Source: an uncultured Roseburia sp. (GTDB lineage Bacteria > Bacillota > Clostridia > Lachnospirales > Lachnospiraceae). Taken from it: DNA of 64,000 bases. How positions within the stretch are numbered: position 1 is the first letter of the stretch; every line of letters starts with the position of its first letter. A program made the translations under genes and the position numbers. Below are positions 1 through 9,267 of this stretch, in pieces. The stretch is taken from assembly GCA_934292805.1 (NCBI GenBank), contig CAKQXQ010000004.1, forward strand, positions 21,130 to 85,129. The letters run 5' to 3'. The notes beneath the pieces were generated by a model. It saw only the letters and a program-made list of their open reading frames with translations, did no database searches and was not told the DNA's origin.

Positions 1-1
1 A

Positions 2-349
2 AATTTTGAGATGCAAGATGCTTATGAACACGTAAAATCACTGCTTGAAAAACCAAAATGTCCGACGTGTATCATTTGTAGTAACAATATCATGGTAAAA
101 GGAAGTCTTAAGGCAATACAAGAGAAGGGATTCAGTATACCGGAAGATATTTCAATTTGTTGTTTTGGTAATATTGAGACAAATGAATACAATTTAACAG
201 ACATTACAAATATACAGCAGGACACTCGATTGATGGGAAGAAAAGCAGGAGAACTTTTACTCAGTCAGATAAATGAAGAAAACAATTGTAGTGTCAAAAT
301 AAAGTTAAGTGGAAAACTGATAGAACGAAGTTCCGTGAGACAAATTTAG
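2..349 (+). CDS. LacI-family transcriptional regulator, C-terminal part (5' end outside window)
   Basis: The frame is open to the left edge, so this is the tail of a longer gene and the first ATG at 11 is probably not the start. The roughly 115 visible residues match the end of the periplasmic-binding-like effector domain of LacI/PurR regulators: a segment on promoter or target recognition (PTCIICSNN), then GFSIPEDISICCFGN, then an IQQDT...GRKAGELLLSQI helix, and a final ERSSV strand near the stop. The DNA-binding helix-turn-helix would lie upstream of the window. A LacI-type operator lies directly downstream at 382-397, before the aldolase gene, so the protein probably represses the sucrose operon and may sense a sugar or sugar phosphate. 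That last point is inference. Confidence 0.85.
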   Translation, partial: NFEMQDAYEHVKSLLEKPKCPTCIICSNNIMVKGSLKAIQEKGFSIPEDISICCFGNIETNEYNLTDITNIQQDTRLMGRKAGELLLSQINEENNCSVKIKLSGKLIERSSVRQI

Positions 350-381
350 GAGATTTATAATCTCCTAAAAAAATAGTTAAA

Positions 382-397
382 TGGAAAACGTTTACCA
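382..397. promoter_or_regulatory. LacI-type operator before the sucrose/aldolase operon
   Basis: TGGAAAACGTTTACCA is a near-perfect 16-bp palindrome with the central CG typical of LacI/CcpA-family operators. It lies between the end of the LacI gene and the ribosome site (AGGAGG) of the aldolase gene at 411. Its closeness to the start codon suggests roadblock repression or a promoter just upstream. CcpA (a cre site) is an alternative binder. Confidence 0.6.
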
Positions 398-410
398 TTA
401 AGGAGGAATT

Positions 411-1346
411 ATGAGTCTGATAACAGCAAAAAAATTATTTGAAAGAAGCTTCCAACAGAACTTCTCATTAGCAGCATTTAATGTATTTAATGCAGAAAGT
501 TTACAAGCAGTTGTGGAGGCATGTGAGAAGGAAAAATCACCTGCAATTATCCAGATATCATCTGGAGCAAGAAAATATATGCAAGATGAAATACTTTTTC
601 TGGATTATGTAAAAGCTATCTTGGAAAAATCAAAGAGTTCATTTGTCTTACATCATGATCATATCAAATCAGTGGAAGAAGCAAAGAAAGCAGTGGATAT
701 GGGATTTTTTTCTGTAATGTTTGATGGATCGGAATTATCCTTTGAAGAAAATGCTGCTCGTACTAGAGAAATTGTAGAATATGCACATAAAAAAGGTGTT
801 TGGGTGGAAGCTGAGCTAGGTTCAATACCGGGATTTGAGGAAGAAATATTTAGTGAGCATACAAAGTTTACTGACAAAGATGCAGTGAACCATTTTATTG
901 AGATAACTGGATGCGATTCACTTGCAGTTTCTGTTGGAACTGCACATGGTGGGGTGCTTTCAGCAGAACATCTTCCATTACACTTTGACATTCTCGAAGA
1001 AATTTTACAGGTAAGACCGGGGTATACATTTGTTTTGCACGGAGGAGCATCGATGCCAAAAGAGTTGATCAATAAAGTTAATGAGTGTGGCGGAAAAGTG
1101 CCAGAACTGAAAATATGTAGTGAATCAGATATTGCAAAAGCCTGTAAAATGGGAGTTAAGAAAGTCAATATGGATGTTGACAATTTCCTTGCATTTACCT
1201 ATGAATTAAGGAAAATGTTAATTGAAAATCCACAGATTTATGATCCACGGAAATATCTTAAATGTGGGAAGGATGGTTTTAAAGAAGAGGTTATTCATAA
1301 ATTAAGGGATGTAGTGTGTAGTAGTGGAGTAGAGGTGATAGAGTAG
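411..1346 (+). CDS. Class II fructose/tagatose-bisphosphate aldolase
   Basis: This 311-residue protein matches zinc-dependent class II aldolases, which reversibly split fructose-1,6- or tagatose-1,6-bisphosphate to dihydroxyacetone phosphate and glyceraldehyde-3-phosphate. Visible marks are the zinc-site LHHDH segment near residue 82, the EAELGS.PG segment, VGTAHGG, the glycine-rich VLHGGAS phosphate loop, and VNMDVDN near the C-terminus. It is somewhat longer than typical GatY/KbaY proteins, with an insert (NECGGKVPELKICSE) after the HGGAS loop. The start is set by AAGGAGG upstream. The PfkB kinase starts 1 bp after its stop, so kinase and aldolase should act in sequence on hexose phosphate released from imported sucrose. 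Fructose versus tagatose preference cannot be read from the sequence. Confidence 0.88.
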   Translation: MSLITAKKLFERSFQQNFSLAAFNVFNAESLQAVVEACEKEKSPAIIQISSGARKYMQDEILFLDYVKAILEKSKSSFVLHHDHIKSVEEAKKAVDMGFFSVMFDGSELSFEENAARTREIVEYAHKKGVWVEAELGSIPGFEEEIFSEHTKFTDKDAVNHFIEITGCDSLAVSVGTAHGGVLSAEHLPLHFDILEEILQVRPGYTFVLHGGASMPKELINKVNECGGKVPELKICSESDIAKACKMGVKKVNMDVDNFLAFTYELRKMLIENPQIYDPRKYLKCGKDGFKEEVIHKLRDVVCSSGVEVIE

Positions 1347-1347
1347 A

Positions 1348-2316
1348 ATGATCAGAGAGATATGTTTTAATCCAGTAATTGATAAAATGTATTTTATCGA
1401 GAATTTTATAGAGGGAAACATATACAGAAAACTATCAGGTGAAGAATATGCCGGCGGTAAAGGTATTAATATTGCAAAGGCACTGACAACATATGGGATT
1501 CCGAATTGTTGTTATGTTACAGTTGCAGGAAAAAATGGCAAAACAATCACAGATTATTTAGAACAAAATCAGATTGAATATGTTTCTTTTGATGTAGAAG
1601 GAAATACAAGGACAACTATTAATATTATAGATACGAAAAGCGGGAGAGAAACTGAATTATTAGAGATAGGCCCGTATATCAATGAACAGATACAACAGAA
1701 AATGTTGGACAAAATTGCGGAAGACACTGAGGAAGGTGATATTATTATTTGCTCCGGAATAGGAAGCAATGGAATGGAAAAAGGAATATATAGAAAGATT
1801 GCTGAAATTTGTCAGAAACAGAAAGCATTGTGTGTGTTGGATGCAAATGATGACTGGTTAGAAGAAGCATTTCCTGCAAAATATTATTTGATGAAGCCAA
1901 ATATCCGAGAACTGAAAGAATTATTTGATATAAAAGAAATGGTGACAGAAAGGCAACTTTTTTCTTTAATATGCAAGTTGAGGGAAAAGGGAGTTAGAAA
2001 TGTACTTTTATCAAATGGAAAGGAAGGGGCATTATATTTTGGGGAGAATGAAATCTATAAGATTTGTATCCCAAGCATGAAAACTATTTCCACAATCGGA
2101 AGTGGAGACTGTACTGTTGCAGGTTTCTGTGCAGGAATAAATCTAGGGTTGAATTTGGAAGAAACATTAAAATTTTCAATGGCTTGGGGAATATCAAATA
2201 CACAACATTCAGAAGGGGGATGTATTGAAAAGACAGAAGTAGATGAAATTAAGGAAAAGGTCGCAGTACAAAGATGTAGTGTGACAGAACTTGACACAAC
2301 AGAGAAAAAATTTTGA
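1348..2316 (+). CDS. PfkB-family hexose-phosphate kinase (1-phosphofructokinase / tagatose-6-P kinase type)
   Basis: This 322-residue PfkB/ribokinase-fold sugar kinase has the N-terminal GGKGINIAKAL motif near residue 33 and the C-terminal anion-hole and catalytic-base motif as STIGSGDCTVAGF, where GSGD replaces the usual GAGD. Such enzymes phosphorylate fructose-1-phosphate, tagatose-6-phosphate or fructose-6-phosphate with ATP. It sits directly after the aldolase gene, so its product is probably the aldolase's bisphosphate substrate. There is no PTS gene nearby to make fructose-1-phosphate and the operon encodes an ABC importer plus sucrose phosphorylase. A role on fructose-6-phosphate or free fructose is therefore possible. 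That is inference; the family call itself is firm. Confidence 0.85.
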   Translation: MIREICFNPVIDKMYFIENFIEGNIYRKLSGEEYAGGKGINIAKALTTYGIPNCCYVTVAGKNGKTITDYLEQNQIEYVSFDVEGNTRTTINIIDTKSGRETELLEIGPYINEQIQQKMLDKIAEDTEEGDIIICSGIGSNGMEKGIYRKIAEICQKQKALCVLDANDDWLEEAFPAKYYLMKPNIRELKELFDIKEMVTERQLFSLICKLREKGVRNVLLSNGKEGALYFGENEIYKICIPSMKTISTIGSGDCTVAGFCAGINLGLNLEETLKFSMAWGISNTQHSEGGCIEKTEVDEIKEKVAVQRCSVTELDTTEKKF

Positions 2317-2343
2317 CAGAAGATTACGAAAAGGAGAAAAGGA

Positions 2344-3699
2344 ATGAAGAAAAAATTATTATCAGCACTTATGGCATGTGCACTGGCTGTATCTATGTTT
2401 GCAGGATGCGGCAGTAGCCAAGAGAAAAGTAAGACAGAGACAAATGGCACAACAGCTTCTACAGAGCAGGGATTAGCTGAAGCACAGAATACGGATGAGG
2501 ATATTGAACTTACGATTATGGGTGGGGCACAGCTTACATCTGTTGCAGAGGTTGTATTAAAGGATTACCTTGCAGAACATCCAAATATTAAAATCAACTA
2601 TGAAAAATATTCTTATGCAGAATATCCAACTAAGATGAAACTTCAGTTATCCAATGGTGACAGCACACCTGATATTATGATTATTCATGATCTGTTTGCA
2701 AGACAGTTTGTAGATGCGGGATATTTAGAAGATATATCAGATTTAGTAGCCGACGGTCAGGTTCTTGATGTTATGGATCCGGTAAAATCTGGTGACGCTA
2801 TCTATGGTCTTCCGAACCAGGTAACGAATGAATATGTATTTGTATATCGTACAGATATATTTGATGAACTAGGATTGAAAGTTCCTACTACATTCGATGA
2901 ATATTTTGATACTGCATTAAAATTGAAAGAGAAAGGTTATTATTCAGGTGCGTTTGATCCATCTGATGGAGGAAGTTATTTGATGCTATACTCATTTATC
3001 TATATGCTTGGTGGTGAAGTGCTTGACAATGATGGAAATGTCACTATGTCAAAATGTGACGAAGCACTTACATTAATGAAAAAATGTATTGATGCAGGAA
3101 TTTGGCATAATAGCTTAGAGAGTGATAGTGAGGAATATTGGACAGCATGGAATGCAGGAAAGATTGCGTGTACCCCATGTATAGCAGCACATGCATCTTA
3201 TTATGTATCTAATGTGGATCCAAATGGTAATGGTGGCTATGGTTCTCTTGCTGTGGCAAATGCGTTTAGATTTGCAGATGATGGAAGAGATACATATATT
3301 AATAACACTGAATATTACTGTATTAATGCAAATACAGAATATATGCAAGCCTGCAAAGATATTGTTTCGTACCTTGCGTTAAGTGAAGAAGCAGCATTAA
3401 AATTTTCAAATGTGAATGAAGATGGGGTTATGGCACAGTATTGTACAGGTTCCATGGCAGGTTTAGAAGCTGTTTCACAGGTAACAGATGAAGGATGGGA
3501 AGCATTTGCTGGACAGAATGTTGTAGCTGACTTGTCTAAAACTTTATTAGAAGAACAGCCGGATATTCCATACGTGGACGAGCGTAGCGGTGAGATAAGA
3601 ACAATCATCTCTGATGTATTAGGAGAGGTATTCTTAAATAAGTCTTTAGATATCAATGATGCAACAGAAGAAATAATTGATAGGATCAATCAGATATAA
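2344..3699 (+). CDS. Sugar ABC transporter substrate-binding lipoprotein (family 1)
   Basis: This 451-residue exported lipoprotein starts with a charged KKK, a hydrophobic core and the lipobox MFAGC with the lipidated cysteine at residue 22. A Ser/Thr/Glu-rich linker and a family 1 extracellular solute-binding domain (MalE/UgpB type) follow, including the TPDIMIIHDLFARQF and YGLPNQVTNEYVFVYRTDIFDELGLKVPTTFDEY segments. It should deliver a sugar to the two permeases encoded downstream. Because sucrose phosphorylase ends the operon, sucrose or a related disaccharide is the likely ligand. AAAGGAG upstream sets the start. A 12-bp stem-loop follows the gene. Confidence 0.92.
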   Translation: MKKKLLSALMACALAVSMFAGCGSSQEKSKTETNGTTASTEQGLAEAQNTDEDIELTIMGGAQLTSVAEVVLKDYLAEHPNIKINYEKYSYAEYPTKMKLQLSNGDSTPDIMIIHDLFARQFVDAGYLEDISDLVADGQVLDVMDPVKSGDAIYGLPNQVTNEYVFVYRTDIFDELGLKVPTTFDEYFDTALKLKEKGYYSGAFDPSDGGSYLMLYSFIYMLGGEVLDNDGNVTMSKCDEALTLMKKCIDAGIWHNSLESDSEEYWTAWNAGKIACTPCIAAHASYYVSNVDPNGNGGYGSLAVANAFRFADDGRDTYINNTEYYCINANTEYMQACKDIVSYLALSEEAALKFSNVNEDGVMAQYCTGSMAGLEAVSQVTDEGWEAFAGQNVVADLSKTLLEEQPDIPYVDERSGEIRTIISDVLGEVFLNKSLDINDATEEIIDRINQI

Positions 3700-3770
3700 G
3701 TTCTACAGTTAGAAGATTTCGAAATATAATATTTTATTATTTATTTCAGAAAAAGTAAGTAAAAGGCGGT

Positions 3771-3809
3771 GAAATCTGAGGATGGAATTATTACTATTCC
3801 TCAGATTTC
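3771..3809 (+). other. Intercistronic stem-loop after the binding-protein gene
   Basis: GAAATCTGAGGA at 3771-3782 pairs perfectly with TCCTCAGATTTC at 3798-3809 and no T-run follows. It lies between the binding-protein gene and the permeases. Such a hairpin typically stabilises the upstream mRNA segment so that more binding protein than permease is made. Similar hairpins follow the other two binding-protein genes in this window. Confidence 0.6.
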
Positions 3810-3836
3810 CTGTCAGATAGCAGAAAGGTATAGATA

Positions 3837-4736
3837 ATGAACAAAAGGTTATGGATCCAGATAAAAAAGAATAAACATTGTTATCTTTGGTTGGCACCGT
3901 TTTTTATTTTGTTTGCGTTATTTTATGTATATCCATCTATTTATGGATTCCTGATCAGCTTAAGAAATTATGATGGTATTGGAAAAATTACAGATGCAAC
4001 CTTTGTAGGATTACAGAATTATGCAAAATTGTTCCATGATAAAAAATTTTGGTCTTCTCTGAGAAATACATTTGCATTATGGGCGTATATTGTGCCAGCC
4101 CGTACATTTTTAGCACTGGTATTGGCAGCATTATTAAATTCTAAGAAAATTTTAGGGAAAAAGGTTTATTCTACGGTGGTATTGATTCCTTATATCACGG
4201 CAGTCACAGTTGTCGCAATTATTTTTCGTATTATGATGACAACTGAAGGTGGCATATTTAACAACTTGTTAAATATAATCGGGATCCCGAGTATAGAATG
4301 GCTATCGTCCACATCTATGTCTAAGATTTCAGTTGCAATCATGAATATATGGAGAATGGTTGGATATTTCTCACTGGTTTTACTATCTGGAATGCAGAAA
4401 ATACCAACTTCTGTTTATGAAGCAGCTAAAATCGATGGGGCAAATTCTTGGAAAGTTTTTTTTAAGATAACACTGCCACTGATGATTCCGGAAATCTTCT
4501 TTGTTGCATTGATGTCTACAATCTGGATTTTCCAGAATGTTGGAGATGTCATGGTGCTTACACAAGGTGGACCAATTGGATCTTCTACGACACTTGTTTA
4601 TTATATGTATCTGAATGCATTTGAGTATTCAAAACTTGGATATGCATCTGCGATTACTTATGTATTATTCTTATTGCTGATGCTTATCAGTGGTGTGGTT
4701 GTAAAAAGTTATTATACCAAAGCGGAGGAGATGTAA
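3837..4736 (+). CDS. Sugar ABC transporter permease, MalF/UgpA type
   Basis: This 299-residue membrane protein has six predicted hydrophobic segments. The first is at about residues 16-36 (LWLAPFFILFALFYVYPSIY). The ATPase-contacting EAA loop reads YEAAKIDGANSWKVFFKITLPL, as in MalF/UgpA permeases of the CUT1 class. It forms the translocation pore with the next gene product, which starts immediately after its stop. No ATPase gene is nearby, so a shared MsmK-type ATPase is expected. Confidence 0.92.
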   Translation: MNKRLWIQIKKNKHCYLWLAPFFILFALFYVYPSIYGFLISLRNYDGIGKITDATFVGLQNYAKLFHDKKFWSSLRNTFALWAYIVPARTFLALVLAALLNSKKILGKKVYSTVVLIPYITAVTVVAIIFRIMMTTEGGIFNNLLNIIGIPSIEWLSSTSMSKISVAIMNIWRMVGYFSLVLLSGMQKIPTSVYEAAKIDGANSWKVFFKITLPLMIPEIFFVALMSTIWIFQNVGDVMVLTQGGPIGSSTTLVYYMYLNAFEYSKLGYASAITYVLFLLLMLISGVVVKSYYTKAEEM

Positions 4737-5570
4737 ATGATGAAAAAGAGACTGATAGCTGTTTTATCGATTGTTTTGCTGGCATTAGTTATCTGCATTA
4801 CATGCTTTCCGTTTTTGATGATGGTTATGGGTAGCTTTAAAGAGGACTATGAGATTTTCAGTTTGACACCAAAGATCTTACCGCAGAATGGATTTAACTT
4901 AAAAATGTATAAGATACTTTTTGCTAACTGGCCATTTTTAAGAAATATGGCAAATAGTATTATTGTTACGGTTATAACAACAATACTTGCATGTGTGTTT
5001 TGTACTATGGCTGGTGTGACATTTGCAAAATATAATTTTCCATTTAAAAATGCATTGTTTATAATTATGTTGTCTTCACTAATGGTACCACTTGAGACAC
5101 GCCTTGTTCCAACCTATATGTTAATTCGAAGCATGGGTGGTGCAAATAAGATGTGGTCATTGATTGTTATTAATGCAATTCCAGCATTTGGAATTTTTAT
5201 GATGAGACAGTTTGCAGCAGGTGCAGTCCCGACAGAAACAATGGAATCTGCAAGGATTGACGGTGCAACAGAATTCCAAATATTGACAAAACTTGCATTT
5301 CCGATGTTGAAACCAGCAATAGTTTCGTTGGCGATTTTAACATTCATGAATACATGGAATGACTTCCTCTGGCCAATCGTTATTACAACAAAGAAGGAAA
5401 ATCTGACTGTGACAGCGTTACTGCGTTCTATCGGGGATAGTTCTTTAAATGGAAATTATGGCATGCTGCTTGCAGCGGCAACGTTGAGTGTTCTTCCGAT
5501 TCTACTTATGTATCTCATTTTTCACGAGCAGATGGTAAAAGGTATTATTGAAGGTGCAGTGAAAGGATAG
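4737..5570 (+). CDS. Sugar ABC transporter permease, MalG/UgpE type
   Basis: This 277-residue inner-membrane permease has about six hydrophobic segments and the EAA loop ESARIDGATEFQILTKLAFPMLKPA, followed by the MNTWNDFLWP segment typical of MalG/UgpE proteins. It ends in the family tail VKGIIEGAVKG. It pairs with the preceding MalF-type permease. The ATG follows the previous stop directly and GGAGGAG of the upstream gene end serves as ribosome site. An ATG 3 bp later is an equally possible start. Confidence 0.92.
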   Translation: MMKKRLIAVLSIVLLALVICITCFPFLMMVMGSFKEDYEIFSLTPKILPQNGFNLKMYKILFANWPFLRNMANSIIVTVITTILACVFCTMAGVTFAKYNFPFKNALFIIMLSSLMVPLETRLVPTYMLIRSMGGANKMWSLIVINAIPAFGIFMMRQFAAGAVPTETMESARIDGATEFQILTKLAFPMLKPAIVSLAILTFMNTWNDFLWPIVITTKKENLTVTALLRSIGDSSLNGNYGMLLAAATLSVLPILLMYLIFHEQMVKGIIEGAVKG

Positions 5571-5576
5571 ATGAGG

Positions 5577-7022
5577 ATGAAAAATGGAATCACGCTTGTA
5601 ACCTATGCAGACTGCATGGGAAATAATCTCAAAGACTTAAATCAAGTACTCGAGAAGTATATAGGAAATGGAGTGGATATTATCCATATTCTACCATTTT
5701 TTCCATCAACTGCGGATAGGGGATTTGCCCCTGTCCGGTATGATAAAGTAGATGAAGCATTTGGTGACTGGGAAGATATCAGTAGGATTCGAGAAAATTA
5801 TAAGTTAACTGTAGACTTTATGATTAATCATATTTCTCGTTATAGTGATTATTTTAATGATTTTATTGAAAAGAAGAATGCGTCAGAATATCGGGATATG
5901 TTTATCCAATACAAGGATTTTTGGGACGATGGAGAACCAACGAAGGAACAGGTTGATCTGCTTTTCAAGAGAAAACCGAGAGCTCCATATACGGAAGTAG
6001 AATTTGCAGATGGCAGTGTGGAAAAAATTTGGTGTACATTCAGTGAGGATCAGATTGACATTGATTTCAGAACAGATATTACTAAAAAATACATCAGAGA
6101 TGTATTAGAAGGTTTGTGTGAGAAGGATATTTCAGTTATTCGACTGGATGCATTTGCCTATACAACAAAATATAAAAATACTAACTGTTTTTTTGTGGAA
6201 CCCTACATTTGGGATGTGTTAGCTTATTGTAGGCAGATTTTAGAACCACATCAGGTAGAAATTTTACCAGAACTGCATGGTCACTACGGAAAACGTCTCG
6301 AGATTGCTCAGAGAGGCTATTACGTTTACGATTATGCACTGCCGATGCTTGTCCTTTATAGCTTGTATTCAGGAGAGAGTAAACGGCTGGCTGACTGGCT
6401 GCGTATTTGCCCGAGAAAGCAATTCACAACGCTTGATACGCATGATGGAATCGGTGTAATTGATGTGCAGGATCTTTTATCTGCAGAAGAGATTAATTAT
6501 ACGACAGAAAAACTTTATGAAGTCGGTGCAAATGTAAAGAAAATCTATAATTCGGAAGCATACAACAATCTTGATATTTATCAGATTAATTGCACATATT
6601 ATTCTGCTCTTGGAGATAATGACAGGGCATATTTACTTGCTCGTGCGATTCAGTTTTTTGCACCTGGTATACCACAGATTTATTATGTGGGCATGCTGTG
6701 TGGCAAAAATGACTTAAAATTGTTAGAGAGAACAAAAGAAGGTAGAAATATTAATCGCCACTATTATTCCTTAGAGGAGGTAGCGGCTGAGATGAAGCGT
6801 CCAGTTGTAGCAGAGCTAAATGCACTTATGAAATGGCGCAATACAAATGAAGCTTTTGATGGTGACATTGAAGTGTTTAATGATAAAGAAAAATTAGAAA
6901 TTATCCGTGATAATGGGATGCAACGAGTAAAGATTATTGCAGATTTAAAAACTTTTGATTTTTCTATTTTGGAAGAAAAAGATGGAACATGGAAGGAGCA
7001 GTTTGCACAGCTTGCACGGTAA
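5577..7022 (+). CDS. Sucrose phosphorylase (GH13 subfamily 18)
   Basis: This roughly 481-residue cytoplasmic enzyme is predicted to split sucrose with phosphate into glucose-1-phosphate and fructose. Catalytic landmarks are clear: nucleophile Asp191 in RLDAFAY, acid/base Glu232 in LPELHGHYGK, the transition-state Asp in TLDTHDGIGVID, and the loop LDIYQINCTYYSALGDND. The C-terminal YYVGMLCGKNDLKLLERT and GRNINRHYYS segments match characterised bifidobacterial sucrose phosphorylases. I chose the ATG at 5577 because AAAGGA lies 9 bp upstream and relatives begin with MKN; an ATG at 5571 directly after the permease stop is possible. A sucrose-6F-phosphate phosphorylase is the main alternative, but the ABC importer, rather than a PTS, points to free sucrose. 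Confidence 0.9.
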   Translation: MKNGITLVTYADCMGNNLKDLNQVLEKYIGNGVDIIHILPFFPSTADRGFAPVRYDKVDEAFGDWEDISRIRENYKLTVDFMINHISRYSDYFNDFIEKKNASEYRDMFIQYKDFWDDGEPTKEQVDLLFKRKPRAPYTEVEFADGSVEKIWCTFSEDQIDIDFRTDITKKYIRDVLEGLCEKDISVIRLDAFAYTTKYKNTNCFFVEPYIWDVLAYCRQILEPHQVEILPELHGHYGKRLEIAQRGYYVYDYALPMLVLYSLYSGESKRLADWLRICPRKQFTTLDTHDGIGVIDVQDLLSAEEINYTTEKLYEVGANVKKIYNSEAYNNLDIYQINCTYYSALGDNDRAYLLARAIQFFAPGIPQIYYVGMLCGKNDLKLLERTKEGRNINRHYYSLEEVAAEMKRPVVAELNALMKWRNTNEAFDGDIEVFNDKEKLEIIRDNGMQRVKIIADLKTFDFSILEEKDGTWKEQFAQLAR

Positions 7023-7075
7023 TAATAGAATATGGTGAGTGAAACAAAAATATTTTACTGTTCAAAGGTATATAG

Positions 7076-7876
7076 TTATTGTTTCAGCTGAAATTCAACA
7101 GTATCATTCCAGAAGCGCTTCGGTATATTCTGAGCCTGAAGAGGGAGATTGGTACGTTCTTTAATGGCGATACTTTCAAAGAAGGTAAGCCATAGATCCT
7201 GAAACTTTTCTTCTCTTTCGGAAAGCGTTGAGAGAAGCTCCTTATTGATCCCGGAAGCGTCCGCGAGGATAAAGTTACTTCCGGCACGATGGAGTGCAGC
7301 AAGGTTATGCGCTTCATCATAAATAAGAAAGTTTTCCTGAGGAAAACGGTTCGTAAAGTGCTCTGCCAGGATTGGCAGGGCATTATTTTTCGGGTGGATC
7401 GTGGAGAAAAGAATCCCATTTTTTAATTCTGAAAAGCGAAGAAAGCCTTTCAGATGGTGTGCCTCTGAAGCGGTTGCCCTTGAAAGCTCAAATACACGGT
7501 AGATATATGGATTGCCAAGATGATCCAATACCTTCGCACCATGTGGGGAATGCAGTGCAGTAACGATCGTCTGGTATACAGCATTCGCCTTATCCATCTT
7601 CTTCTTCGAAGAAAGCTCTACAGCCAAGATTGCAGAAAGAATTTTGTCATAAAAATCCTGTCCGAGCTTTTTGCGGAGGGTAGAAGCAACTTTCTCTGCT
7701 TTTTCAGAAGAAGGAACTACCGTATAGAATTCATTGAACAATTCATAGTTATCAGGCTGTTCTGACAGGAGAAAAATATCTGCGTGGGAACAGCTTTTTT
7801 CTATTTTTAAAGACCAGGCGTCATATACGCCGGTCAGTATTCCGTTCGGACTGTTTTCACAGATGAAAATATACAT
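7076..7876 (-). CDS. TIGR03915/DUF4130-type DNA metabolism protein
   Basis: This 266-residue protein matches the DUF4130 family, which is almost always encoded next to a TIGR03916 radical-SAM protein, as here (54 bp between the genes). Recognisable family features are the N-terminal IFICENSPNGILTGVYDAW, a central helical segment with YIYRVFELSRATASEAHHLKGFLRFSEL, and the C-terminal FWNDTVEFQ. The pair is assumed to act in DNA repair or modification but the reaction is not established. AAGGAGG precedes the ATG. The LexA box upstream of the partner gene supports damage induction. It is convergent with the sucrose phosphorylase gene and no clear terminator lies in the 53-bp gap. Confidence 0.85.
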   Translation of the reverse strand: MYIFICENSPNGILTGVYDAWSLKIEKSCSHADIFLLSEQPDNYELFNEFYTVVPSSEKAEKVASTLRKKLGQDFYDKILSAILAVELSSKKKMDKANAVYQTIVTALHSPHGAKVLDHLGNPYIYRVFELSRATASEAHHLKGFLRFSELKNGILFSTIHPKNNALPILAEHFTNRFPQENFLIYDEAHNLAALHRAGSNFILADASGINKELLSTLSEREEKFQDLWLTFFESIAIKERTNLPLQAQNIPKRFWNDTVEFQLKQ

Positions 7877-7930
7877 AAACGCCTCCTTCTGGATTGATTA
7901 TGCACGATGAGAATGTCTCGTTCATGTTAT

Positions 7931-9244
7931 TCACGAAAGGAAAAGACCTTCTGTGGATAACTGCGTGTCAAATAAACTAAGCTGTTTATAACCGCTTTCG
8001 CGGATCTCGCGGGGAATCTGCGTCTTATCGCCCATCAGGTTGCGGCAGATGTAATCTTCTTCAAGTCTGGTATGGTACATCATCCTGCCGGAACAGGTGA
8101 TAAAGTACAGGGCTCTTTTCAGGACGACACCGATTTTCTTCAAGTCAGAGAAATCAAGCGTATTGTTCCGTCTGGCTTTTACAATGCGGCTGGCGGATTT
8201 GTAACCAATGCCGGGCACACGAAGAAGCGTCTCATAAGATGCACGGTTAATCTCTACCGGGAAGTATTCGAGATGCCGAATTGCCCAGTCACATTTTGGA
8301 TCAAGAAAAATATTAAAATCCGGACGCTCCGGACTTAAAAGCTCGTCCGCTTTGAATTTATAATAGCGCAGCAGCCAGTCTGCCTGATATAGCCGGTGTT
8401 CCCGAAGAAGAGGCGGTCCACCCGGAAGAGAAGGCAGATTGCTATCGTGTGTGACATTGATGAAAGCAGAGTAGAAGACTCTCTTAAGATCGAACTTCTG
8501 ATAGAGATTCTCAGCAATGCTTACGATCTGATAATCATTCTCCGGAGTAGCACCGATGATCATCTGTGTACTCTGCCCTGCCGGAACGAACTTCGGGGCA
8601 TGGCGGTAGAGGGCGACTTCGTTCTTATTCTCTGTGATCCCATTCTGTACCATACGCATGGGTCTTAGAATGGTATTCCTTGATTTGCATGGGGCGAGCT
8701 TCTTCAGACTGTCGGCTGTCGGAAGCTCCAGATTGATACTCATGCGGTCAGCCAGAAAGCCGGTCTTTTCGATTAAAAGAGGATCGGCACCGGGAATCGC
8801 CTTCACATGGATATAGCCATTAAAGTGATAAACGGTGCGGAGCCTGTAAAGAGTCTGATATAAAAGTTCCATCGTATGGTTGGGGCTTATCATTATGCCG
8901 GAACTTAGAAAAAGACCCTCAATATAGTTCCTGCGGTAAAATTCGATCGTGAGTTCACAGACTTCGTCCGGGGTAAATGAGGCCCGCTTCACATCGGAGT
9001 TACAGTTATTCAGGCAATAAGAACAGTTGAAAATACATTCATTAGTAAATAAAATCTTGAGGAGAGAAATACAGCGTCCATCCGCAGAAAAAGTGTGACA
9101 GATTCCGCTGGCGATCGAGTTCCCGAGACCATGGCCGTCACCGCTGCGGTCGACGCCGCTGGAAGTACAGGCAACATCATACTTGGCCGCGTCAGAAAGA
9201 ATCGCAAGCTTCTCCATGAGCGAAATATTCTGCTGGATATTCAT
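7931..9244 (-). CDS. Putative DNA modification/repair radical SAM protein (TIGR03916)
   Basis: This protein of about 437 residues carries the radical-SAM cluster motif CX3CX2C at Cys70, Cys74 and Cys77 (TNECIFNCSYCLNNC). Its C-terminus has a helix-hairpin-helix DNA-binding motif (LLRVPGIGYKSASRIVKARR). This architecture is that of TIGR03916, suspected to repair or modify DNA bases by radical chemistry, together with the DUF4130 protein encoded downstream. The ATG at 9244 is preferred over the upstream TTG at 9253 because AAAGGAG lies 9 bp before the ATG but abuts the TTG. A LexA box at 9268-9281 sits just downstream of a recognisable -10, so the operon is probably SOS-regulated. Confidence 0.88.
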   Translation of the reverse strand: MNIQQNISLMEKLAILSDAAKYDVACTSSGVDRSGDGHGLGNSIASGICHTFSADGRCISLLKILFTNECIFNCSYCLNNCNSDVKRASFTPDEVCELTIEFYRRNYIEGLFLSSGIMISPNHTMELLYQTLYRLRTVYHFNGYIHVKAIPGADPLLIEKTGFLADRMSINLELPTADSLKKLAPCKSRNTILRPMRMVQNGITENKNEVALYRHAPKFVPAGQSTQMIIGATPENDYQIVSIAENLYQKFDLKRVFYSAFINVTHDSNLPSLPGGPPLLREHRLYQADWLLRYYKFKADELLSPERPDFNIFLDPKCDWAIRHLEYFPVEINRASYETLLRVPGIGYKSASRIVKARRNNTLDFSDLKKIGVVLKRALYFITCSGRMMYHTRLEEDYICRNLMGDKTQIPREIRESGYKQLSLFDTQLSTEGLFLS

Positions 9245-9267
9245 CCGTATCAACTCCTTTCAAAAAC

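Noticed and set aside
659..1183. Long antisense reading frame inside the aldolase gene
   Set aside because: Translation is low-complexity Ser/Pro/Thr-rich and unlike any family; it mirrors the codon bias of the sense gene.
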